From Bolinopsis microptera (lineage: Eukaryota; Ctenophora; Tentaculata; Lobata; Bolinopsidae): 64,000 nucleotides of DNA. Within the stretch, counting starts at the first letter, position 1. Each line of letters starts with the position of its first letter. The notes under the pieces were generated by a model. That model worked only from the letters and a program-made list of their open reading frames with translations, searched no databases and was not told the origin of the DNA. The position numbers were made by a program, and so were the translations under genes. The stretch is taken from positions 21,694,828 to 21,758,827 of the forward strand of contig NC_087076.1 of assembly GCF_026151205.1 (NCBI RefSeq), in the 5' to 3' direction. Below are positions 12,196 through 24,595 of the stretch, in pieces.

Positions 12196-13742
12196 ATGAA
12201 ATTGATCGTTCTCAAAGGTAGATGTTTGGTAATGTTATGTCGGCGGTTAGTTACGACAAAACTGAGTAAGAGGATCAAGCAACTGTCTCGGACCCGTATC
12301 ACATTTTCCTATGACGTAAGTTCCTATAATAATATTAATATAAAGTTAGATTACTTATAAATCATAACATTAATATGTTTAAACTCGTTGTTTTTTCCTC
12401 TGATAGACACGCCATTATTGAGACTCATTTTGATAATCACTGATTTAACGAGTTTCTTCTATGCAGTTGACTCAGTTAGAAGCAGAATATGAGGTTAATA
12501 TTAATAATTAATGAAATCAGAAAGTTTAATATCAACATTATCCAATATTATATAATATTTTTTCAGCGGGATCTCGAAGTTCTGCGGCCGTTTAACAAGT
12601 TTCTGGTCAAAATAAACTTCCCTGCTGATCTTGCCAACATCTTCCCTGCCCAGCTCAAAGATCTTCTTCAACACAAACACGGCCTAGCCAACGCTGCCCT
12701 CATAAATTACGAAGAATCAGTGGGTTACGTTAACTTTGTTAACGAAGAATCCAAAGTTGACGCTGTCAACTCAAAAACAGACGATACATTTCCATTCCAA
12801 TACTCAGTTGAAGACTATGATCATGTCAAACATATGAGAGGTGGGCGAGGAGATCAGCCTCCATTTGCAGGTACAATCGGAGCTGCATACCGTCCGAGTG
12901 TACATCCTATTGGAAGTATGATGATGCGATTCCTCCAATACGGTCATATTACCGGAACTCAAATAATTCCCTGTCCCTACGATTCAGATCGAGCGTTTTT
13001 CTACTGTAATTATTACCGTTTTAAAGAAAGTGATGCTGCCAGTGAAGCCTTGTCAACAATCCCGGGACACGCTATTTCACAGCATTCAGATGCTGAGGAT
13101 GTGCTAGTGTGGCGGAACATGGACGAAGATGTCCGCAGTTACGGACAACGCGTTAATGTGCAATGTCATCACGAGTTCTCGGACGATTTACTGGCCGAGA
13201 TTCTGGAATATCTGAAACATTACGGTGAAATTGAGAGTATACACCTAAAGGTGCCGTCCGAACTGAACGTCAAGTTCAAGTATTCCCGATCAGTTTTCCA
13301 AATGTTCTATGATATAACGTGGTATGGTAGAATTAAAAAGACTCTCGAAAAATCCGGGACAGAGATAGCCGTAAAGGTTGATAGTGTTTCCCACAAGATA
13401 AAACAGGCACACTCCATAAAATTCACCTCAGTTCCCAAACACGTAGCAGACGCTCACACGTACATATCAAACCTCCTAGACCTAGCTGTATGTAACCCTG
13501 GTGTACTCACCACAAGTCATAACGATAAGACTAAAATAGCGTGGGTTACAATGCCCCATCCATGGTACGTACGGGACGTCAGTTGTAAGGTTCATCAGTT
13601 TCTCAGTTCGGGAGATGCCCCTAAAGAGTATGCAGGGTTAGGAGTTGTGGTGAGGAGTCCGTTTTGGCAGAGCGAGTATATGGATAGGGTAGATGAGGAC
13701 TTACAGAAAGAAAAGAGAAAGAAAAATGAGACTGCTAGTTGA
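12196..13742 (+). CDS. family copy 1 (intact): predicted mitochondrial protein with repeated RRM-like blocks
   Basis: Two exons. Exon 1 (12196-12315, or from the inner ATG at 12232) encodes a basic, acid-poor leader (MLCRRLVTTKLSKRIKQLSR...) and ends SYD at a GTAAGT donor. Exon 2 (12567-13742) follows TTTTTTCAG in phase 0 and encodes 391 residues starting RDLEVLRPFNK. Within exon 2 I see four successive segments of about 90 residues with a strand-helix-strand rhythm: GYVNF, GAAYRPSVHP, a segment around ILEYLKHYGEIESI, and one ending CNPGVLTTS...HPWYVRDV. These look like degenerate RRM folds. The leader suggests mitochondrial import; the RRM-like fold is inferred from pattern only and the family is not one I recognise. 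Two further copies follow at 14320 and 16002. This is the only copy without a frameshift. Confidence 0.75.
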
Positions 13743-14319
13743 CGGTGATGTGGGTTTTTAAATGTGGGGTCTAGGTGTTTGGGACCGTTGATGATAGGTC
13801 TTTACTCTTTATGTCAATGGTTATTAATTTTATTGATAAACTCTGATATTGACCTTATTATTTATCGGCATCTATGGTATTCATTTAATTTATTCCCACG
13901 AACAAGCTTGTATAATAATTTGATGTTTATGTTTCTACTGCGCAGATTATCTTGCATCTTGGCATATTTGCATTCGCTCCTTATATGCCTGAATTTGCAT
14001 CGAGCACTGTATTCAATTTTACCAGGTAACTTGGCTATTTATAATTTTGCAAATTGGAGATTTTAAAGTTTACAGTTTTGGCAGGCAAATTTTTATAAAT
14101 TATCGTATTCCTATTGTATTTCTTTATCAGCTAAACACAGGATATAAAATACTCGCACCCGTTTGGAATGCAATAACCAAAATCAAAATTATTCCCTCGG
14201 AAGTTTATTTTACATATTATTATAATCAATACTTAAATTTATTGCAAAGTATGAATCTTGATCTAACCATTTACCTCAGGAATATAAGTCTGGCCTGTAT
14301 CTTGACTAACCTCTTAACC

Positions 14320-15737
14320 ATGTCTCGTTGTAACAGAAGAATACTACAGCGGTCACCTTCTTTATGTAGCATACGAAGACTGTCCTCAGCTGCAAATACA
14401 AATACCAAGATTTTTTACAACGTAAGATTTATGTTAACCTGTATTATGCTATCTGCTTCTTCAACTCAGTAGTTCAATTTAATTTTTATACTTGTCCAGC
14501 ATAAACTATGATTTACTGATCATATCAGATTTTAAATTGTGTTTTTTTCAGGACGATCTAGACGTGTTCAGACCGTTCAACAACATTGTAAAACTTAAGT
14601 TCGACTCTTCCACTTCGTCACTCAATTCTGAAACCGGATACATGGATCAATCTCCTAAATTGATCTCTGAACGACTATCAACATACGGTTCTGTCAATGG
14701 TCAGTTCATTTGTGATCGTGGCAAAACAGGCTACTTTAACTTCGCCAGCCGTGCAGCAAAAGAAGACGCACTAAAAGCGTCGCCACGAGACACCATGTCT
14801 TTCTACGAAATGGAAGACTACACAGTGGGACAGAGTCGTGACAAACACGAACTACGGCCCTTCAGATACGTGGTGTGCGCGGCATATCGGCCCAGCATCC
14901 ACTCAACCAGCAGAATCATCAGATATCTGGACAAGTTTGGGACAAATGCCGGCAGAGAGCTGGTCCACTGTCCGTACGATCCGGACAGGTTGTTCATGTA
15001 TCTTGCTTACACTGATAAGAGAGTGCTGTCAGACCCGGGTATGAGTGGTAGGAACAGCAACATCAAGGGGGGCGATGTGGCCCGGGATTATCAGGAGATG
15101 GGGTCTGGTGTACTTTGTAACGATGTGTTCTTGTTTCCGTTTACTGGCCATAAAGTTAGAATGTATCGGACTAACGTGGATGTTTTGACACGTGGTGTCA
15201 GTTTGTCTGTACTCAGGGAATATTTGTCTGAAAAGTACGGTGATGTTAGTAGAGTTAAGAATGTTCGGGAGTGCGGGGAAGGGATACATTACGATGTTTC
15301 ATTCAAAGATAAGTACTTTGCATACAGGATTCTGTATCAGAAAACTCATTATGGCCGAATTATCGAAACTATACCAAGTACATCAGATCAGATTTATATC
15401 AGCCAACCACAAGCTCATAAAGAAGTATGGATGCAACATTCTTTGAGACTTTATCAAGTTCCTGAGATTCCTGATGAACATGTTTTTAGTTATCTTGACG
15501 ATTTCTTGGACCGCTTGGGTTGCAATCCAGGGTATTGTGGCTGTGGCCCGTAAGCAGGGTGCAAAATCGATCTTCTATGAGCTGTATTTCGCTAATCCTT
15601 GGCACACTTTTGATGTGTACCATCGTATCATGCAGTCAAAAGTGAATGGTTTTGATCATGGATTTTTTTGCAGTGTTAATAAAGGTTGGAATGATGGAAA
15701 GAATTTTTATGAGGATGTTAAAGAATACTTAGTTTGA
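14320..15737 (+). pseudogene. family copy 2, one frameshift near its C-terminus
   Basis: Exon 1 (14320-14421) encodes MSRCNRRILQRSPSLCSIRR and a serine/alanine-rich stretch ending KIFYN, a classic mitochondrial-presequence composition, at a GTAAGA donor. Exon 2 (14552-15737) follows TTTTTTTCAG in phase 0 with DDLDVFRPFNN. It aligns with copies 1 and 3 throughout: GYFNF, AAYRPSIHS, CPYDPDR, HYGRIIETIP, DQIYIS. After LGCNPG near 15533 one extra base shifts the frame, giving a stop at 15551-15553. The family ending (IVAVARKQG, ELYFANPWHTFDVYHRI, KEYLV, TGA at 15735) continues in the next frame. Relative to copy 3 it also lacks about 20 residues after CNPGIVAV. Either a young pseudogene or a one-base assembly error. 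Confidence 0.7.
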
Positions 15738-16001
15738 ATTACTTCCGCTTTGACACAAAACGATGAATTATGTTTTGTTTATCTTGTGTTTTAGAATATT
15801 TAAAAGAATCGTTAACTCAGCTATGAAAATATTCTAAAATAATTCAACGATTAATTCAACTCAAGATATAACTTTAAATTATTAAACTCTTAAATTATTT
15901 TAATCACTGCTTAAATAAAACAGCTCTGCAGATGATTTAAAGTCCTCCCCTCATAAACTCCATCTACAAAAAAAAGCTGGTTGGTAACTGAATGGCTCTG
16001 T

Positions 16002-17491
16002 ATGGCTCTCACCTTACGTCTCACTGAACGAACTGTGTTCCCTAGTTACTGTTGCAAGCGCTTCCTCAGACGCCAGTTCTTCTACAATGTGCGTGGTTTC
16101 TATATTTTGTAATTCCTTCGTTGCTTTTTGTTTTGTTGGAGATAGGAGATCACACTACCAGTTGTGTCTTGGAATTATGAACTCAATCTTGCAAAACAAT
16201 TGTTTATAAGTTACAACACAACAATTGCTTTTAAAACCTATTCATTTTCAGGATGATCTGAAAATATTCCGGCCATTCAACAATACTGTCGAGGTGAAAT
16301 TAAAGAACTCCGCCGCTCTGAGCACTTCAGAAGATGTTGAACAAACATCCGACTTCATTAACAAACAGCTATCAACTTGTGGTTCTGTCAATGGACACTG
16401 TATTCTCAGGGAACGTAAAACTGGTTATTTCAATTTTTCTAGTCCTCATGAAAAAGTGGAAGCTCTAAAAACGTTCAGAAAAGGTGATCAATCCCTACCT
16501 TTTTCAGAGATACGAAACTTTGAATTCGGCCGTTATAATTATCACCGTTATCATAGACCCTTTAGGTATTTAATGATTGCAGCCTACCGGCCTAGCATCC
16601 ACTCATCTTGTAGAATACTCAAATATTTAGAACAATTTGGAATTAGCAATGGCAGGGAAGTCGCCCACTGTCCATACGATGAAGACAGACGATTCTTGTA
16701 CTTTTCATATCGTCAGAGAAGTAGCCTGACTCATCCAAGCATTTCTCATAGAAACTGTTTCATTAAGGGCAGTGAAGTTTGTAAGAAGATATAAGGTTGG
16801 AAACAGATGAAACAAGTAATGATGTGTACCTTTATCCTTTTACTGAACATGATGAGAGTAGATACAAGAAAATGATACTTGTCCGTGCGGAAAATACTCG
16901 TTTTACCGGTCGAGTTAAAAACTATTTTGATCTCAAGTATGATAAAATGGTGGAGACGGTAGAGAAGATCGGCAGCGATGACCACGGTCTCAGATTCTGG
17001 TCACATTCCGTGACAGTTACCCCGTTTACAGAATGTTTTACCCTAAAACTCCATTCGGCCAAGTTTGTGAAACTTTTCCAGATACTCCCGATCAGCTCTA
17101 TATCACCACACCAAACCTACCTAAAAGCATATGGAAGCACAACTACCTGCGTTTATTCAACGTTCCTCCTATCACCGAGGGAGAAGATGTTCTAGAGTTT
17201 TTCAATGACTTTCTGGACAGAAACAAATGTAATCCGGGGATTGTTGCCGTGTCTCAATCCGCTGCATCGTACTTTTCCCTGAATCTCCGGAACAGAATCC
17301 GGGATAGTCCGGAAATGCTTAACTCAAAACAGCTGACTGACACATATTATGAAATTTATTTCGCTAATCCTTGGCACGCTGTGGATGTGTGCCAGCGACT
17401 CATACTGTTGAAGGAAGATGGTGGACACGATTTTCACTGTGCTGTTGATTTTTCTTTGTATAGTTCTGTTAAGAAGTATTTGAATGTGTAG
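16002..17491 (+). pseudogene. family copy 3, two frameshifts
   Basis: Exon 1 (16002-16088) encodes MALTLRLTERTVFPSYCCKR and RFLRRQFFYN-like basic sequence with a GT donor. Exon 2 (16252-17491) follows TTCATTTTCAG in phase 0 with DDLKIFRPFNN. The family blocks are clear: CGSVNGHCIL, TGYFNFSS, AAYRPSIHSS, CPYDEDRRFLYF, DVYLYPFTEH, FPDTPDQLYIT, LRLFNVPPI, CNPGIVAV, YEIYFANPWHAVDV. The frame breaks near 16785 (after EVCKK) and again near 16988 (before a FRDSYPVYRMFY block). Two independent breaks in an otherwise well conserved sequence suggest a recent pseudogene. The intron position and the ...FYN exon-1 ending match copies 1 and 2, so the three arose by duplication of a whole two-exon gene. Confidence 0.7.
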
Positions 17492-17810
17492 GGGCAATGA
17501 ATTTAGTGGTAGGAAAGGGAGCAAGTGGAGTTTTATAGTGACCCTAATGGTGGATCCCTTGTTTTCTTTTGTGCGATCTGTTTTTAATTCAAATTATATT
17601 TAATTTTTGATGTTTGTATCTTGTTGTAGGTAATTTATTTTTACTATTAGTTCAGATGTATCCTTCAAACTCCTCAGAGTTTGTTACATTTTCTGCAATC
17701 TTTCCAACATAACATAAACATAATATGATGAAACATATTTTGAAAACCGCCAACAAAGTCGTTTATCATACATCACCCTCAAACAGTATTTTGCTGAATG
17801 AATAGAAAAT

Positions 17811-20800
17811 ATGATCTCATTGGGTACACAGACGGACTTGAACTTTGAGTTGATCCTGAACTTTATCTCTAATGACCTGCCCAGACTGGTCAGCTACGAT
17901 CTGGTGCCCTTGTTGCTCAAGGTCAGTTTTTAATATTATCATGTTGGTGATTTGAGTTAAAGAAGGATCTTTAACATTAACTTTTTGTCACTTCTAATTC
18001 TGCACGTTGCAGATTTGTCAATCATGACGCCGCTATAATACTCTCCTCACGATCAAATATTTCCTGTTCTGTTCTTAGACTCCTAGGATAACTGTATATA
18101 TTATAATAATAATTCTCAAATGAACATCTTTAACCCTCTCACTCTTTCACTTCAGATAATGACAGATCCCTGCAAGGATTCCAGTGGTGATCTCAACAAG
18201 TCTCTACGGCGGAAAGTGGAGGAGCTGATCCGGGATATCGTGGAGAAGAGCCTACCCAAATCACAAACCCTGGAAATAAACAGGGAGGTCACGAGGCCTG
18301 GCAGGGAGGTCACGAGGCCTGGCAGGGAGGTCACGAGGCCTGGCAGGGAAGTCACGAGGCCTGGGTACGCTCCTCTTCCAAAACGGAGGAGAACCAACAC
18401 GGTACGAGCCTTTTAAATCAATAATGACTTGTCTGGAACTTTCGCAAATTTCGTCTAAGAACTGTCTAAAAATAGATTTCCAAAATTATAATTATTTCGA
18501 TGAATGATCCTCCAATGAACATGGGAATTATATCTCAACATGACCACGCTTTAGTCGAGATCACTTAAACCCAGGTAGCGGCCCAACAGAACAGCTCAGT
18601 AACCTTGATCCACAAGCCGGAGTGCCCGGTGTGCGGGGAGGCATTTGAGAGGTATCCTGATGTTGTCCAGCACCTGCTCACTCACAGAGAAACTGTTTTC
18701 AGAGCTATCAACTGTAATCTCTGCAACTTCTTTACCTTTGAGCCACGGGGTAAGCTGTTTTGTATGATGTTTCTGTTTTAAAGTTTAAAAAGGGGGGCTA
18801 ACTCGGTCGGAAATGGATAAAAGTTACAAAAGAGACAATAATAATTATAAACTTACTGCCAAACTACCAGGATCAGTTTCTGCTGATTGTTGACAAGTGC
18901 TGTTTAACTAAGACTTTATAAGCAACATATTAAAAGTCCGTGTTTTAACTTTTAACTCACGGCGGAATTCTTCCTTTAATGAAAAGAAACTAAAGTGGTT
19001 AATTAAAATCCGTTTTCAGCGCTGGCTGGTCACATGAAAGACACCCATCTACTAGGTAAAGGAGCTCCAATAAGTTTACGCTGTAAGATTTGTCAGGAAG
19101 CGTTCTACAGTGAATCTGCTCTCAAAAAGGTTTGTAGTTTTCATATCATATTATTATCACGTCGTGATTATTCCTCTCGTTAATACCGCCTATATTGAAA
19201 TACCTGATACCTGATCCCTGATACCTGATACCTGATCCCTGATACCTGATCCCTGATCCCTGATACCTGATCCCTGATACCTGATACCTGATACCTGATA
19301 CCTGATACCTGATACCTGATACCTGATACCTGATACCTGATACCTGATACCTGATCTCTGATCCCTGATACCTGATCTCTGATCTCTGATCCCTGATCCC
19401 TGATCTCTGATCTCTGATACCTGATACCTGATCTCTGATCTCTGATTTCTGATACCTGATCCCTGATCCCTGATCTCTGATCCCTGATCCCTGATCCCTG
19501 ATACCTGATCCCTGATCCCTGATACCTGATCTCTGATACCTGATCTCTGATCCCTGATACCTGATCCCTGATCCCTGATCTCTGATCCCTGAACCCTGAT
19601 CCCTGATCCCTGATACCTGATACCTGATACCTGATCCCTGATCCCTGATCCCTGATCCCTGATCCCTGATCCCTGATCTCTGATCATGTCAGTCATTTGC
19701 TGTCGTTTTAAAACAAATCATTAATAATTGTACAATTACAAAGTTTGATAAAACAATTTAACATGATGTAACATGTCATAATTACAGCACAAGAGATCGT
19801 TCCACAGAGGCAGCGACATCCCCAAATGCCCGAGATGTAACGTCCTCTTCGAGTTCTCCAGTCAGCTAGTAACCCACCTGAGATTCTCTGCTACATGTGG
19901 GGGAGACACCAAACCTCCTGACCCGGAAACCACTAGATACTTGAAGCTCCCTCCCACACGTACTGCTACACGTACTGCTGCTGCCACCAGTCACCGACCC
20001 TCCTCCGCTACTCCTAACATCGCCACCCCACAATCAGCTACGCTGGTGTCGGGGCAGGGCAGCACTAATACAGCTAACATGGTGGGAAATGCTCTGTTGA
20101 GTGCACTAACTTTAGAAACGGGTGCTAGAGGTGCTGGGGGCATTGCTGCTGATTCCTCCATTGTCACTGCCTCTCAAACCAGTCAGATTCTGGTAAGTAC
20201 TAAGTAGGGAGGGGTTGTCAGACTGACAATGTATACACTATACATCTCACTGAGCTTTTGTTTTTTATTAATTTTATAGTTAAAAGTCTCATATCATATG
20301 CTACCTAAGTTAACTTTCATTGATATATCATACGAGGTTAGGCAGGGTACAGACTACAGTTAGTAGTAAAAGTTAAACGTTTTGTTTCATTCAAGGTTTA
20401 TTAATAACTTATGAAATTTAACTTCGTCGTGTTGTAAAAATCCGTTGTAAGAAATTTAAATTTTTTTCAAGGGTATTTAAGTCTTATTTTGGAGTTTATT
20501 ATAACGCTTTCGCAGGGACCACAAAATATGTCTGACAATTTAATTATGGATCCAACGACGGGTGTGCCAATACCAGTGGCTCAGTTTGTGGAAAAGCGAC
20601 AAGCGGAGATAGCCAACGGCGTGGAAATCATGAATACTACCGCTCATACAAGTAAAGGATATAAGTGTTCTGTATGCAACAGATCTTTCACGTCTCTGTC
20701 GATGTTGGTGCACCATAATGAAAAGGTTAGCTAATTTCCAAATTGTTTGTCGACTCTTAAATACTCTAAGTAAGAACTCTAAACAAACATTTAACCAATA

Positions 20801-23800
20801 AGATGTGCTTCTTATTGCTATAATTCTTCCTCGTCAGTTCTCATCTGCTAGTATGTTGATTTAAAGAGTTGGGGGTTTTGTTTAGGACCATTGGGGGCTT
20901 TGAGAAATATTTAAAGTTGTCATTTTGCTAGGGCCCAAATAGTCCTGAAATGAAGGGCTCGTGTTTGGTTCCATGCAGTCAGAGGTAAATTATGCATTTT
21001 GAGTCCTGAAATGCACCAAACGCTCCTTTAGATATGATGTTGATAGAATTAAGTTGACAATCAATAGTAAAAAATTAATTGCAGAATGTGATAACAAGGC
21101 AACTTGTACAAATAAAGTTAAAAAGAAAGTATGGTCCCGGGTCCGAAAAATGCTCCCAAAATATGCATTCAATCAATGATCATCTTTAAAACAGCTCAGT
21201 AAATATAGTATATACCCTTCCATTATGTCTGTATACACTCAATGGTTTAAGACTTCAGTCAATTTAAAGTATGAACTCTAGCTCTTGTACGGGTTCCAGT
21301 GCCTTTAAGTCCTTGGAGGATGAGGATGATGAGGAGGCAGAAAAGGATGAGGAGGAAACGGAGGATATTTAGGGAAATGGTTAACGCTTTCAGGCAGTGA
21401 GCTTCAATTGGGCTCCGCCCACCTATATTATACTTAGTGTATATCATATTATGTAGTATACGTACGTAATGTTAGACTAAATTTGTGTCACTAACGAGAT
21501 AAGGCACAGGGATACCATCATTGTTGAAACGTGGTACATCCGGAGATGAATTATACTAAACGATAAAATACATAGTTCTTTCGAAAAACAAACCTTGAAC
21601 AGACTCCTTATAATAATGTATTGATCGTGAATATAGGGTCAGTTTCTGGTAATTGGAAAGCCAATTAGTGCAGAGGGTGTAAACTGTAATTGGGCTGATT
21701 GGTGTCCTTAATGGTGTGATATCTGTGTCTCCTATATCCTAATTACCCCCCTCCTTTCCCCTAATTAGGATGTGCGAGACGTTTTTTTATAAGCAGGCGG
21801 ATCAAAAGAAATGGCAGATTCATAATACTTGAGTGGTAGGGGAAGAAAAGGATTTTTCTTATTATAAGTGATTATTGATCAATATCGTAGTGCCAAGTCG
21901 AACAATCGATTGTATAAAGCGGATCAAATGGAATGAAAAATTGGGATTAAAAGGCAGATTTCCAATACTTGAGTGGTGGGAATTTCATATTATATAAAGA
22001 TCAAGCTGCTACTAAGTTAGTAAGTTGTCAGAGGCCACGATCGTCAGGACATGAAGTCAAGCAAATGATAGATTCAGTGCTGTGTAGTATTTATCAAGTC
22101 ATGGGTGCAGTAATTATTCGGCATGCGCAACACAAGCGGTGGAAACTGCAATATTATGTATGATATATCATAAATATACATAAATACATAATCACTGAGT
22201 AACGATGATCACCTTACGTTATTAACTAGTAAATATCAATTAGTGACCGTCACCTAGAAACTATCACTTAGTAACCGTGACCTAGTAACCGTCACCTAGT
22301 AACTATCACCTAGTAGTAACCGTCACCTAGTAACCATCACCTAGTAACTGTCACCTAGTAACTATCACTTAGTAACCGTCTCCTAGTAACTATCACCTAG
22401 TAATCGTCACCTAGTAACTATCACCTAGTAACCGTCACCTAGTAACTATCACTTAATAACCGTCACCTAGTAACTATCACCTAGTAGTAACCGTAACCTA
22501 GTAACTATCACCTAGTAACCGTCACCTAGTAACTATCACCTAGTAACCGTCACCTAGTAATGCTACTCTTCCTTGCAGGCACATCTCCGGAAGAAAACTC
22601 TCTCCTGTACACAATGTCACCTCCTCTTCGCCACCTTCCCTGAACTTGACTCACACTTTCACAGAATACACAGAAAGAGAAGTTCACCCACTTCAGAGAC
22701 CCCCACTATCCGACCTGTAGCGTTCAGCTGCGATAACATGTCTCTTAATAAGACTGATAACAGAACTGATAAGAAAGCCAATGAGAAAACAGATGGGGAG
22801 AGTGCCGCCAAGTCTTTAACTAAATCAACCAAGTGTTCAGTTGAGAAGAAAACAAATCCTCCTGATCTACAAGTAATTTTGAGATTTGTTATGATCTGCA
22901 TATTTTACTCATGATCTGCATATTTTACTCATGATCTGCATATTTTATTCATGATCTGCATATTTTATTCATGATCTGCATATTTTATTCATGATCTGCA
23001 TATTTTATTCATGATCTGCATATTTTATTCATGATCTGAATATTTCATTCATGATCTGCATATTTTACTCGTGATCTGCATATTTTACTCATGATATTGA
23101 ATGTTCATCATTACTTACTTTAGGTTACTTTAGGTAGGTTCGGCAGGGATCGCTTCTGGACAACAGTATCAAGTACGTCCTCCAATCACTCCTGGCTTAG
23201 ATCTTTTTGTAGAGTCCATTCCAGAAGAGAATTATTTGTGATGGCGGTATACCCTTTTGTGGGCGGGGTGTCCGGGAAGCCTTTCAGGAATTTAGCAAGG
23301 GAGGATTTGAAAGTTTCCAAGACTTGGATTGTGTTAACTTCCTTGGGGAGCAGGTTCCATAGTTTGGCTGCTTTTACTCCAAAAGAGTTTTCATAATGGG
23401 TCGAGATTGAGCATTGTGCCTTTTTGTTAAATGCAGGCACAGTGGCCTTTACACCGTGTCGGGAGCTTTCCTTGAACTGCATGTTGATGTCGTTCGGAGC
23501 TAGTCCATTCATCATCTTCCATGTATGGATAATGATGTATCGTTCTCTGCGTCTCTGTAATGAGAGAAGATTCAGGTTCTGCAGGCGTTCCCAGTAATCA
23601 AGGTTCTGGCAGCCACTGATTCGACGAGTGTAGTGTCGTTGGATGCTTTCAATAGCTTCTATATCGCTGATCTTGTCAGGGTTCCACACCGGGCAGCAGT
23701 ATTCGAGTTTGCTTCTCACCATGGTTTTGTAGAGTGTGAGCATGAGGAAGCGTGACCTATCTCTGAATACGCTAAGGACCCATGACGTCATCGTCCTTGC

Positions 23801-24595
23801 TGTTTTAGCCATCTGCTGTATGTGAGAAGACCAGGAGCAGTCATTTGACAGGAGAACCCCTAGATCCTTCACAGTTTTGGCTGGGTCAATAGTTCTTCCA
23901 TTTGTTAAATAATAAATTGTTACAGGAATATTGACTGGTGAAGGGCAATTCTCTTAACAGTAATGAATTGTTCAAGCTGTAATTCAATATTTCGAATTTG
24001 GCCTCATTTAGTTGCATGTTGTTCTTCAGGGCCCAAGCGATTACATTTAGGAGGTCGTCTTGAAGTAGGCTTTTGGTAGCTAAGTCCATGATTTTTCCAA
24101 TGAGCTTGGTGTTGTCAGCAAACACCTTTCCCAGAGCGGTAACCAATGTATCAAGTTGGTCGTCAATGTATAGAATGAAAAGATGCAATTTAAACCAAAT
24201 CTTTGTAATTATGTACTTTCTGCTTTTCTGATACAAATTTAATGAATCAAAAGGTTGCAATAATTGTAACATAGTACAATCTACAGGGCATTAAGAATAT
24301 TTTGCATCATGCCTCGACGTGTACCGATTCTGAGAATAAAGCGTGTGAAGATAAAACAAACAAAGCAACCGTTCTTGAGCTTGAGACACCGGGCAAGGAG
24401 GAGATCAAGCAGAAAAATAAAAGAAAAGCAAAACCTTCAGACAATAAAACTTCCGAAACTGAGTCCAGCAGTGAACATTTAGACTCAGAAATGGAGAAAT
24501 GTAAAGAATTTAGCTCAGATAAAAGCTCCGATTATGTTCAGATAAAATCCAAACGAGGAAGAACGACCGCCAAAATTGACTACAGCAAACTGTAG
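17811..24595 (+). CDS. C2H2 zinc-finger protein, 8 exons, about 619 residues
   Basis: Exons: 17811-17921, 18156-18401, 18575-18749, 19020-19129, 19788-20192, 20516-20725, 22579-22872, 24287-24595 (TAG). All junctions are GT..AG and keep phase. The N-terminal 119 residues have no recognised domain but include VTRPGRE repeated four times. Then come six zinc fingers: CPVC...HLLTH, CNLC...HMKDTH, CKIC...HKRSFH, CPRC...HLRFSATC (last ligand Cys), CSVC...HHNEKAH and CTQC...HFHRIH. Fingers 2, 3 and 5 are each split by an intron. A Ser/Thr-rich linker separates fingers 4 and 5. The C-terminus is lysine- and acid-rich and ends KIDYSKL. This suggests a nuclear DNA- or RNA-binding protein; the orthologue is not recognised. 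Introns carry minisatellites at 19198, 22235 and 22891 and a LINE fragment at 23140. Confidence 0.88.
18281..18364 (+). repeat. 21-bp coding repeat, 4 copies
   Basis: Four near-identical copies of AGGGAGGTCACGAGGCCTGG-type units inside exon 2 of the zinc-finger gene, encoding REVTRPG each time. The repeat keeps frame, so copy number may vary without breaking the protein. Confidence 0.9.
19198..19685. repeat. 7-bp variant repeat array CTGATNC, about 70 units
   Basis: A tandem run of CTGATAC, CTGATCC and CTGATCT heptamers inside intron 4 of the zinc-finger gene, about 100 bp before the next acceptor. The sixth and seventh bases vary while CTGAT is nearly constant. It gives a stop-free minus-strand frame (GIRDQ repeats) that is a by-product of the 7-bp period. 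Confidence 0.95.
20726..22234. other. zinc-finger gene intron 6, nothing else recognised
   Basis: AT-rich intron sequence of about 1.5 kb before the 14-bp repeat array. Only short, composition-driven open frames are present, with no convincing exon or mobile element. Confidence 0.5.
22235..22562. repeat. 14-bp TCACCTAGTAAC repeat array ending at an exon
   Basis: Alternating TCACCTAGTAACCG and TCACCTAGTAACTA units fill the last 340 bp of intron 6 of the zinc-finger gene and stop about 15 bp before the acceptor of the exon at 22579. The array is imperfect, with a few TAGTAGTAAC extensions. Confidence 0.93.
22891..23092. repeat. 20-bp repeat ATGATCTGCATATTTTATTC, 10 copies
   Basis: Ten tandem 20-bp units, starting 18 bp after the donor of the exon ending at 22872, in the last intron of the zinc-finger gene. 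Single-base differences (TTACTC, GAATATTTC, CGTG) mark the outer copies. Confidence 0.95.
23140..24195 (-). mobile_element. dead LINE fragment (CR1/Jockey-like reverse transcriptase, C-terminal half)
   Basis: Minus-strand coding remnants lie in the last intron of the zinc-finger gene. 24195-23886 resembles the end of the RT palm, with FADN where FADD is expected, then QDDLLNVIAWALKNNMQLNE and KFEILNY. 23872-23186 continues with KDLGVLLSNDCSWSSHI, RSKLEYCCPVWNP, IEAIESIQRHYTRRI and AKLWNLLPKEVN, the standard thumb and C-terminal blocks of CR1/Jockey-type LINEs. The two pieces are in different frames, the catalytic second Asp is changed to Asn, and everything upstream is missing. It is a 5'-truncated, inactive copy. 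Confidence 0.85.

Noticed and set aside
12009-12302. 97-codon minus-strand ORF
   Set aside because: Overlaps the first exon of family copy 1 on the other strand and has no recognisable content.
19190-19696. Minus-strand GIRDQGS repeat protein
   Set aside because: By-product of the heptamer array inside an intron.
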